11,322 bases of DNA, from contig CAZPFE010000016.1 in assembly GCA_964585805.1 (NCBI GenBank), positions 1 through 11,322 on the forward strand. The letters are read 5' to 3'. The notes below the pieces were generated by a model, which saw nothing but the letters and a program-made list of their open reading frames with translations, was not told the DNA's origin and did no database searches. Both the position numbers and the translations under genes were made by a program. This document shows positions 1-5,329 of this stretch, one piece after another. The stretch's first letter is position 1. Each line of letters opens with the position of its first letter. The DNA comes from CAYLWZ01 sp964585805 (GTDB lineage Bacteria > Patescibacteriota > Minisyncoccia > Minisyncoccales > GWA2-38-27).

Positions 1-21
1 AAATAAGAAAAATCTTTTACT

Positions 22-66
22 TTTTACTATATTAAGTTTTAATATTAAGTTTTACTATATTAAGTT
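22..66. repeat. Short AT-rich direct repeats at the 3' end of pnp
   Basis: A 17-bp sequence, TTTTACTATATTAAGTT, occurs at 22-38 and again at 50-66. Its core ATATTAAGTT occurs three times, at 29-38, 42-51 and 57-66. The last copy covers the pnp stop codon, which is on the minus strand at 62-60. The pattern suggests that the end of pnp and its 3' flank were locally duplicated. No hairpin with a T-run that would act as a pnp terminator is visible in 1-59. Confidence 0.6.
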
Positions 67-2213
67 CTACGTCTCCAACTAGTTTTCCTAAAACCAGAAG
101 AAGTTTTTTTCCTGCTGAAATTTTTAATTAAAGCAAGATTAATTCTTTTTTGTTCATCAATAGAAACCACTTTCACTAAAACCTTATCTCCAACTTTAAC
201 TACATCTTCCACTTTTTTAATATGATTTGGAGATAATTTAGAAATATGAATTAAACCTTCTCTGTTAGGCAAAATTTCAACCAAAGCGCCAAAATCTAAA
301 ATCCTTTTTACTTCTCCTTCAAAAACTTCTCCTATTTCCACCTCCCTAACAATGTTATGAATAAATTCCAACGCTTCCCTTGCCTTTTCTTCATTTTCAG
401 CAGAAATATAAATTAAACCATCATCTTGAATATCTATTGTTGCTCCAGTTTTCTTAATAATTCCGTTAATAATTTTTCCTCCTGAACCAATAACATCGCC
501 AATTCTTTCTGGATCAATTTGAAGAGTTAAAATCTTCGGCGCATAAGGCGAGATTCTGTTTCTTGGTTTATCTATAACTTTTTCCATTTTATCTAAAATT
601 TCCATCCTTGCCTTTCTTGCTCTCTTTAAAGCCTCTGCCATTATTTTTTTATTTATTCCTTCTATTTTTACATCCATTTGAATTGCTGTCATTCCTTTTC
701 TTGTTCCAGCCACTTTAAAATCCATATCTCCATGGTGATCTTCTGGGCCTTGAATATCAGTCAATATCTTGTATTCTCCTGTACTCTTATCCTCCATCAA
801 ACCCATTGCTATTCCTGCTGCTGGTCTTTTTATTGGCACACCAGCATCCATTAAAGCTAAAGAAGAACCGCAAACAGCAGCCATTGAAGTAGAACCATTA
901 GAAGAAAGAATTTCAGTCACCACTCTTATAGTATAAGGAAATTCTTCCTTGCTTGGTATTAAAGGTAAAAGTGCCTTTTCAGCTAAAGCGCCGTGACCAA
1001 TTTCTCTTCTTCCAGGACCTCTAACCGGTTTTATTTCTCCTGAACAATAAGGAGGAAAATTATAATGATGCATATACCTTTTTTCTCCAACAATCTCCAT
1101 TCCTTCTAACAACTGTTCATCACCCGGTGCTCCAAGAGTTAAAATAGAAAGGGCTTTTGTTTTTCCCCGACAAAACAATCCTGATCCATGTGTTCTGGGC
1201 AAAAGCCCTACCTGGCAAGAAATTTCTCTTATTTCATCTAATTTTCTTCCATCCACCCTCTTATTATTCTTTAATACTTCCCTATGAACTACTTCATCTA
1301 TTTTTTTATAAAAAATCTCTTCAATTTCCTTTTCCTCAATATCTTCTTCTGTATTTTCTTCTAAAAATTTAATTAACTCTTCTTTTAATTCGTTTAGATT
1401 CTTCTCTATTACCATTTTATCCTTATGAAAAAGAGCTTTTTCTAATTTTTGATTATCATCTAAAAACTGATAAATTTTTTCTTTTAATGAAGAATTATCA
1501 TCTTTAACTAAAGCAATCTTTTCTTTTCCTATCTTTTGGGAAATTTCTCTCTGGAATTCAATTAATTGTTTTAAATATTCTTCTCCAAAATCATAAGCTT
1601 TTACTAATAAATCTTCTTCTGCTTCATTTCCCTGCCCTTCTATCATATTGATTAAAACTTCACCATTTTGATTGCTTAAAGCGCTAAACACAACATCTAA
1701 TTCACTTTCTTTTTTTTCTTGATAAGTTGGATTAACAATAAAATTTCCATCTTTCCAGCATACCCTAACAGCGCCAATTGGTCCTTCCCAAGGAATATCA
1801 GAAACAGATAAAGACAAAGAAGCACCTAATAAACCTAAAATATCTGGATCATTTTCTCCATCCCAAGAAAGAACAGTAGAAATAACTTGAACTTCTCTTC
1901 TTAAATTTTTAGGAAACACTGGCCTAATAGCCCTATCAATCAAACGAGCATTGCAAATTGCTTCATCAGAAGGCCGACCTTCTCTTTTTATATATCGCGA
2001 ACCCTTTATCCTTCCAGCAGCATAATATTTTTCCTCATATTCAACAGTTAAAGGGAAAAAACCCCGATTTTCAATATCGTTCTTTGACATTACGCAAGTC
2101 GTCAAAACAACTGTTCCCCCTGAGCGAACAAAAACACTACCATTTGCTTGTTCAGCCAAATTATTAAAATCAACTTCAATCTTTTTTTCAGCAAGAACTA
2201 TACTAAATTTCAT
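60..2213 (-). CDS. pnp: Polyribonucleotide nucleotidyltransferase (PNPase)
   Basis: PNPase is the 3'-to-5' phosphorolytic exoribonuclease of cytoplasmic RNA decay; it works as a trimer and releases nucleoside diphosphates. The 717 residues give the full family architecture in order: first RNase PH core (about 1-220, with YAAGRIKGSR...REGRPSD), a charged all-helical linker (about 225-315), second RNase PH core (about 320-550), KH domain with a GSGG loop (about 565-625), and S1 domain (about 635-700, VFEGEVKRILDFGALVEI). The phosphate-binding SSNGSTSMA and the metal/catalytic segment GPEDHHGDMDFK are both intact, so the enzyme should be active. The tail after S1 is short and basic, ending WRRRT, with no long RNase E-binding extension. 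It is the last gene of the rpsO-NYN-pnp run and starts 11 nt after the NYN stop. The ATG at 2213 gives a normal N-terminus. No Shine-Dalgarno sequence is visible. Confidence 0.97.
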   Translation of the reverse strand: MKFSIVLAEKKIEVDFNNLAEQANGSVFVRSGGTVVLTTCVMSKNDIENRGFFPLTVEYEEKYYAAGRIKGSRYIKREGRPSDEAICNARLIDRAIRPVFPKNLRREVQVISTVLSWDGENDPDILGLLGASLSLSVSDIPWEGPIGAVRVCWKDGNFIVNPTYQEKKESELDVVFSALSNQNGEVLINMIEGQGNEAEEDLLVKAYDFGEEYLKQLIEFQREISQKIGKEKIALVKDDNSSLKEKIYQFLDDNQKLEKALFHKDKMVIEKNLNELKEELIKFLEENTEEDIEEKEIEEIFYKKIDEVVHREVLKNNKRVDGRKLDEIREISCQVGLLPRTHGSGLFCRGKTKALSILTLGAPGDEQLLEGMEIVGEKRYMHHYNFPPYCSGEIKPVRGPGRREIGHGALAEKALLPLIPSKEEFPYTIRVVTEILSSNGSTSMAAVCGSSLALMDAGVPIKRPAAGIAMGLMEDKSTGEYKILTDIQGPEDHHGDMDFKVAGTRKGMTAIQMDVKIEGINKKIMAEALKRARKARMEILDKMEKVIDKPRNRISPYAPKILTLQIDPERIGDVIGSGGKIINGIIKKTGATIDIQDDGLIYISAENEEKAREALEFIHNIVREVEIGEVFEGEVKRILDFGALVEILPNREGLIHISKLSPNHIKKVEDVVKVGDKVLVKVVSIDEQKRINLALIKNFSRKKTSSGFRKTSWRRRT

Positions 2214-2224
2214 TATAATTAAAA

Positions 2225-2728
2225 TTATCTTTTTAATAAAAACTTTTCTGGTTGTTCGTCCAAATCTATAAATTCATCAGCAACTTCTTTTAATCGACTG
2301 GATGTAGATCTTCCAAAAGCCATTACTTCTACTCTTTTCCCTTGATTTTTTAAATATTCAACTAAAGAAATAAAATCCCCGTCTCCAGAGACAAGGACTA
2401 TTACATCAACAGAAGGAGCAATTCTAATAGCATCAATCACTATTCCTACATCCCAATCAGCTTTTTTCTGACCATCATAAAATTCTTGAAGGTCGCGAAT
2501 TCTGGTCTCAATTCCTAATTTAGTCAAAGCTTCAAAAAATGACTTTTCCTCTCCTCCTTTAGTTCTAACTACATAAGCAAATGCTCTAATCAAATTTCTT
2601 TTACTAGTCGCGGCTTTAAGAATTTCCCGAAAATTTACCCGGCTATGATACAAATTCTTAGCAGAATAATACAAATTTTGAACATCAATTAAAACTCCAA
2701 CCCTCTGACCTTTGTGTTTAATAATCAT
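2225..2728 (-). CDS. NYN (LabA/DUF88-like) putative ribonuclease
   Basis: This is a 167-residue single-domain protein of the NYN superfamily, a PIN-like fold found in metal-dependent endoribonucleases and RNA-binding proteins. The acidic active-site set is visible: D15 and N18 in GVLIDVQN, D93 and D99 in DWDVGIVIDAI, and D116/D118 in VSGDGDF. This set supports a nuclease rather than a dead relative. A Lys/Arg-rich C-terminus (FLLKR) ends the protein, and there is no second OST-HTH domain. Its start is 3 nt beyond the rpsO stop and its stop is 11 nt before pnp, so the three are almost certainly cotranscribed. Position between a ribosomal protein and an exonuclease suggests a role in RNA processing or decay; the RNA target is unknown. 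The family call is secure, the activity is inferred. Confidence 0.9.
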   Translation of the reverse strand: MIIKHKGQRVGVLIDVQNLYYSAKNLYHSRVNFREILKAATSKRNLIRAFAYVVRTKGGEEKSFFEALTKLGIETRIRDLQEFYDGQKKADWDVGIVIDAIRIAPSVDVIVLVSGDGDFISLVEYLKNQGKRVEVMAFGRSTSSRLKEVADEFIDLDEQPEKFLLKR

Positions 2729-2731
2729 AAA

Positions 2732-2998
2732 TTATTTTCTTAATCCTAAGGATTTGATAAGTTTATTATATCTTTCCTCGCTTTCCTTCTTTAAATATTT
2801 TAATAAACTCTTTCTTTTCGAAACCATTTTTAAAAGACCCCTTTTTGAATGAAAATCTTTCGGATGCTTCTTGAGATGAGTCAATAAACGCTTAATTTCT
2901 TCTGTTAAAAGGGCTATTTGGACCTCGCTTGATCCAGTATCTTTTTCATGAATTTTGTATTTTTCAATAATTTTTGCTTTTTCTTCTGGCGTTAACAT
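2732..2998 (-). CDS. rpsO: 30S ribosomal protein S15
   Basis: S15 (uS15) binds the central domain of 16S rRNA early in 30S assembly and contributes a bridge to the 50S subunit. The 88 residues match the usual family length and show the hallmark blocks HEKDTGSSEVQIALLTEEI (about 17-35) and LTHLKKHPKDFHSKRGLL (about 39-56), followed by the KRKSLLKYLKK helix. The start codon is 32 nt downstream of the tRNA-Lys 3' end, and the following NYN gene begins 3 nt after the stop. In many bacteria S15 represses its own mRNA by binding a structured leader. Here the space between tRNA and start codon is only 32 AT-rich nt, too little for the known leader types unless the tRNA region takes part. Confidence 0.98.
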   Translation of the reverse strand: MLTPEEKAKIIEKYKIHEKDTGSSEVQIALLTEEIKRLLTHLKKHPKDFHSKRGLLKMVSKRKSLLKYLKKESEERYNKLIKSLGLRK

Positions 2999-3030
2999 AT
3001 ATTATTATTTATCTTTATATATTTCTCTTG

Positions 3031-3103
3031 TGCCCCGTGAGGGACTCGAACCCCCAACCTTGAAGTTAAGAGCTTCCTGCTCTACCAATTGAGCTAACGG
3101 GGC
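3031..3103 (-). tRNA. tRNA-Lys (anticodon CTT)
   Basis: The 73-nt sequence folds as a standard cloverleaf. The acceptor arm is GCCCCGT/ACGGGGC with seven perfect pairs, the D-stem is GCTC/GAGC, and the T-arm is GGGGG-TTCGAGT-CCCTC. The anticodon loop CTCTTAA puts CTT at 3070-3068, which decodes AAG (Lys). The anticodon stem has four pairs (GAAG/CTTC) plus a G27-A43 mismatch at its base. The discriminator base is A, and the genome continues CAAGA, so CCA is not encoded and must be added by a nucleotidyltransferase. The gene lies 5 nt after the stop of the pilin-like gene and 32 nt before rpsO, on the same strand, so it is probably cut from a mixed tRNA-mRNA transcript. Confidence 0.96.
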
Positions 3104-3108
3104 GTTCC

Positions 3109-3513
3109 TTATTGACAATTAATCTGCCACCAACCATTCTTTAATCCTGTCCAATCTTTTACTCCAATTACCTGAAAGAATAAATTAACCAAAAGCCAAC
3201 CACCATAAACAATCAATAATCCTATTGCAACTGAATAAAATATCTGTTTTGAACGCTCAACTAAATTTGGATCAGACCCAGCAAAAAAATAAAGGAAACC
3301 TCCTATCACTATCATCAAAACAGCAAGTGGGGGAACTATTTTTTCTAATACAAAAACAAAAATGTTATCTATAAGAACAAAGAAATCACAAAAAGTGCAA
3401 GGTTCCTGCCCAGGATTTCCACAAGGTACTAAACCTTGTCCTTTCGCTAATCCTCCAAAAAGAAATAAAATTAAAATTAAAGAAAATAATAAATCTTTTT
3501 GTTTTTTTATCAT
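3109..3513 (-). CDS. VirB2/TrbC-like pilin-type membrane protein
   Basis: This is a 134-residue protein with a hydrophobic signal segment (about 8-23), a short exported loop, and two transmembrane helices (about 55-78 and 92-116) separated by a small polar turn (GSDPNLVERSK). This is the VirB2/TrbC pilin layout. The loop carries C31, C39 and C42 in the pattern VPCG...EPCTFC, and a fourth cysteine, C133, lies in the WWQINC tail. Disulfides outside the membrane are plausible. Similar short proteins are common in Patescibacteria and are usually annotated as type IV secretion pilins, from general knowledge of the group. No VirB4, VirB6 or coupling ATPase gene is present here, so a role in secretion, DNA uptake or attachment is unproven. 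It may be the first gene of the unit that continues into tRNA-Lys and rpsO. No convincing promoter was found ahead of it. Confidence 0.7.
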   Translation of the reverse strand: MIKKQKDLLFSLILILFLFGGLAKGQGLVPCGNPGQEPCTFCDFFVLIDNIFVFVLEKIVPPLAVLMIVIGGFLYFFAGSDPNLVERSKQIFYSVAIGLLIVYGGWLLVNLFFQVIGVKDWTGLKNGWWQINCQ

Positions 3514-3550
3514 AATTAATCTAAATTAATCTAATATAACAAATTATTCT

Positions 3551-3578
3551 AAAAAAGAAAAGAGGCAAAAAGCCTCTT
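3551..3578 (-). terminator. Rho-independent terminator after the NIF3-like gene
   Basis: On the minus strand a perfect 7-bp stem AAGAGGC/GCCTCTT with a TTTTT loop (3578-3560) is followed directly by TTCTTTTTT (3559-3551). It lies 34 nt after the NIF3-like stop and 37 nt before the pilin-like start. It should therefore end the NIF3 transcript and insulate the pilin-tRNA-rpsO-NYN-pnp unit. Confidence 0.85.
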
Positions 3579-3612
3579 GATCCCAATAATAATTAAAACA
3601 ATAGAAAACCAG

Positions 3613-4572
3613 CTAAAAAGAGTTTTTCTCAACTCGTGAAATCCTAATTAATCCTGAACAAGGAATAATTTCAATCCCTCTCTTTTCTAATTCATCTAAA
3701 AACAAATTCATTCCTAACGAATCAGAAGACATATGACCAGCAATTACCACATTAAGATGGGCTGCTTCAGCTTCTTTTTTATGTTCTTCAGAAATATGCA
3801 TACCAACAATCGTGCCAATTCCTGCTTGAGCCATTTTCTCGTAAAGTTTTGGCGAACCTTCAGTGCCGCCAGTAATTTCAGTTAAAGCAATTTTCCCGCA
3901 GCGATTTTCAGGAGAACCAACAAAAATTTTAGGACCTGCTCCTATTTTCATTGCTTCTTGATATTCAGGAATTTCTTTTAAAACATCAATTAAATCACCT
4001 ATCTTTTCTGGTTTTTTGTTGTCAATAAAGCTTTTTAAAAATTTGGCAGCCAAATTATCACAGGGAGTATGAGAATTCATTAAATTAATTCCTAAAATTC
4101 TGGCAGCGTCAACTGTCCGTTGATGATTGATAGGATTTACTCCTCGAGCAACCTCAGAAATTCTTTCTTTCATTAAACCTTCAGCAATATTAATAGGTAC
4201 TCCATAGTAATTCAAAACATCACATTGTAAATCCATTACCTCAGCCAAATGAGCCAATCCTTTTCCAATAGGATGATGGGCAATAACTAAATCAATATTT
4301 CCAAGTTTCTCTGCTATTAGAAGTTCAGCTGGCGCAATATCAATCCCTGTTAAAACTCGCTTTACTTCTTTATCTTCTGCAATATTATATACTCTTGAAT
4401 CTAAATAAGGATTTTCTAACGCTTCTTTATCAAAATCGGCTTTTTCTTTTTCGCTCATCTTCTCATACTTTTTTCTCTTTTCTTCTAAAATCTTCCTTAT
4501 TCTTTCTTCTCCCCGAAAATCTGCCTCAATTCCTATTTGAATCATTAAATTATATATTTCTTTTATCTTCAT
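3613..4572 (-). CDS. NIF3-like dinuclear metal-centre protein
   Basis: The 319-residue protein belongs to the NIF3/YbgI/DUF34 family, whose members form toroidal hexamers with a two-metal site. The biochemical role is still debated, and the common label GTP cyclohydrolase I type 2 is not well supported. Candidate ligands are H99/H100 in AHHPIGKG, H168 and D172 in NSHTPCDN, and H280 and D284 in AGHMSSD, the last pair keeping the family's H-x3-acidic spacing. ITGGTEGS (233-240) replaces the usual ITGD...-type block. The first 70 residues are unusual: instead of the typical short N-terminus with a DNxGL motif there is a charged helical stretch (about 20-52). The length falls between the short (about 250) and PII-insert (about 370) forms. 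It starts 21 nt after the small ORF, with which it is probably cotranscribed. A terminator follows. Confidence 0.85.
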   Translation of the reverse strand: MKIKEIYNLMIQIGIEADFRGEERIRKILEEKRKKYEKMSEKEKADFDKEALENPYLDSRVYNIAEDKEVKRVLTGIDIAPAELLIAEKLGNIDLVIAHHPIGKGLAHLAEVMDLQCDVLNYYGVPINIAEGLMKERISEVARGVNPINHQRTVDAARILGINLMNSHTPCDNLAAKFLKSFIDNKKPEKIGDLIDVLKEIPEYQEAMKIGAGPKIFVGSPENRCGKIALTEITGGTEGSPKLYEKMAQAGIGTIVGMHISEEHKKEAEAAHLNVVIAGHMSSDSLGMNLFLDELEKRGIEIIPCSGLIRISRVEKNSF

Positions 4573-4593
4573 AACTCAAAAATTTTTTAATTT

Positions 4594-4746
4594 TTAAAAA
4601 TTTTTATTCAATATCTCCTGATAAAGATTATTAATTTTTTCCTCCTGCTCTTTTATATCTATGGTCTCTTTTCTAATAATAGCCTTTTTTCTTCTCAAAA
4701 ATTTACGCAGTGATTTAGGAATTTTTTTATTTCTGCCCTTCTTCAT
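4594..4746 (-). CDS. Small basic protein, 50 aa, unknown function
   Basis: An ATG at 4746 opens a 50-codon frame that ends in TAA at 4596-4594. The product starts MKKGRNKKIPKSLRKFLRRK, followed by a shorter mixed-charge, helix-prone half that includes IKEQEEKINNLYQEIL. The first half is strongly basic and would suit RNA or membrane-surface binding; no known family is recognised. Support for a real gene is its position. A good minus-strand promoter ends about 25 nt upstream, the frame fills the space between that promoter and the NIF3-like start (21-nt gap), and the opposite strand has no better frame. There is no Shine-Dalgarno motif, as for the neighbours. It could instead be leader RNA of the NIF3 gene. 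Confidence 0.5.
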   Translation of the reverse strand: MKKGRNKKIPKSLRKFLRRKKAIIRKETIDIKEQEEKINNLYQEILNKNF

Positions 4747-4777
4747 AAAAACACAAACAAAATTTTAATTGATTTTG

Positions 4778-4805
4778 ATTATATTATAAAACAAATATTT
4801 TGCAA
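4778..4805 (-). promoter_or_regulatory. Sigma-70-type promoter for small ORF and NIF3-like gene
   Basis: On the minus strand TTGCAA (4805-4800) is followed after 16 nt by a perfect TATAAT (4783-4778). A second overlapping TATAAT lies at 4788-4783. Transcription would start near 4771, giving a leader of about 25 nt before the 50-codon ORF. The -35 match is 4 of 6. The promoter stands back to back with the marR promoter, with only 6 bp between their -35 boxes. Confidence 0.6.
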
Positions 4806-4811
4806 GAACTA

Positions 4812-4841
4812 TTGACTTTTTTACTGGTTATGATATCTAAT
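4812..4841 (+). promoter_or_regulatory. Sigma-70-type promoter of the marR-efflux operon
   Basis: TTGACT (4812-4817) and TCTAAT (4836-4841) are separated by 18 nt, and each matches the consensus at five of six bases. Transcription would begin near 4848, leaving a leader of about 35 nt before marR. The -10 box overlaps the first half-site of the palindromic array at 4835-4867, so a bound repressor would block RNA polymerase. Confidence 0.6.
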
Positions 4842-4867
4842 ATAGTTAGAAAATCTAACTATTAGAT
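4835..4867. promoter_or_regulatory. Palindromic operator array, probable MarR binding site
   Basis: Two perfect 9-bp arms, ATAGTTAGA (4842-4850) and TCTAACTAT (4854-4862), flank AAA. An outer pair, ATCTAATA (4835-4842) and TATTAGAT (4860-4867), extends the symmetry with a 2-nt offset. Read another way, four half-sites alternate in orientation: TCTAA 4836-4840, TTAGA 4846-4850, TCTAA 4854-4858 and TTAGA 4862-4866. MarR-family dimers bind palindromes of this size and commonly autoregulate. The position over the -10 box and predicted start point of marR fits repression. Which half-sites pair within one dimer cannot be decided from sequence. Confidence 0.7.
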
Positions 4868-4882
4868 TTTTGAACTAAAATT

Positions 4883-5329
4883 ATGAAGATTGATAGAAAA
4901 ACAAATCAACTCATATCATTAATGCTCAACACTGCTCGTCTTATTCGTCAGACCTTAAAAGAAAAACGACCAAGTATAATCTCCATTCTTCAATTAGAAG
5001 TTTTAAGTTATGTAAAAGAAGAAAAAAAACCTTTAATGAAAGATGTAGCTGAATTCCTTCATATTACCCCTCCATCTGCTACTTCTCTTATTAACCGATT
5101 AGTTGAAGGAGGGCTTTTAAAAAGAGAAATTGATAAAAACGACCGTCGAATTATCCGTCTAACTATCACTTCTAAAGGAGAAAAAATATTAAAAAAGAAA
5201 CTTGCCCAACATTTTAAAAGGTTATCAGAAATAATTGAAAAACTAAACAAAAAAGAGCAAGAATTTTTAATCCAAATTTTTCTAAAACTTCAAAGAATAT
5301 ATAAAAATAAAGAAAAAAAGAAAATATGA
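4883..5329 (+). CDS. MarR-family transcriptional repressor
   Basis: A 148-residue winged helix-turn-helix regulator of typical MarR length. The N-terminal helix (about 5-27) and the C-terminal helices (about 105-143) form the dimer interface. The DNA-binding part is at about 50-104: PLMKDVAEFLHITPPSATSL gives the HTH with its recognition helix, and the wing carries the signature DRRIIRLTITSKG. MarR proteins lose DNA affinity when they bind small phenolic, lipophilic or oxidising ligands. Here the gene heads the efflux operon and sits directly behind the palindromic array, so autorepression and control of the pump are likely. The next gene overlaps it by 4 nt (ATGA), which points to translational coupling. 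Its TGA stop is the only one among the genes here, so TGA is not reassigned. The inducer is unknown. Confidence 0.93.
   Translation: MKIDRKTNQLISLMLNTARLIRQTLKEKRPSIISILQLEVLSYVKEEKKPLMKDVAEFLHITPPSATSLINRLVEGGLLKREIDKNDRRIIRLTITSKGEKILKKKLAQHFKRLSEIIEKLNKKEQEFLIQIFLKLQRIYKNKEKKKI

Noticed and set aside
1157..1372. Plus-strand frame inside pnp
   Set aside because: Fully antisense to a conserved part of PNPase and without family features; the same applies to 1958-2167.
5327..5329. Possible recoding of TGA (as in Gracilibacteria/SR1)
   Set aside because: TGA ends the MarR protein at normal family length and overlaps the adaptor start; no in-frame TGA occurs inside any of the conserved genes.
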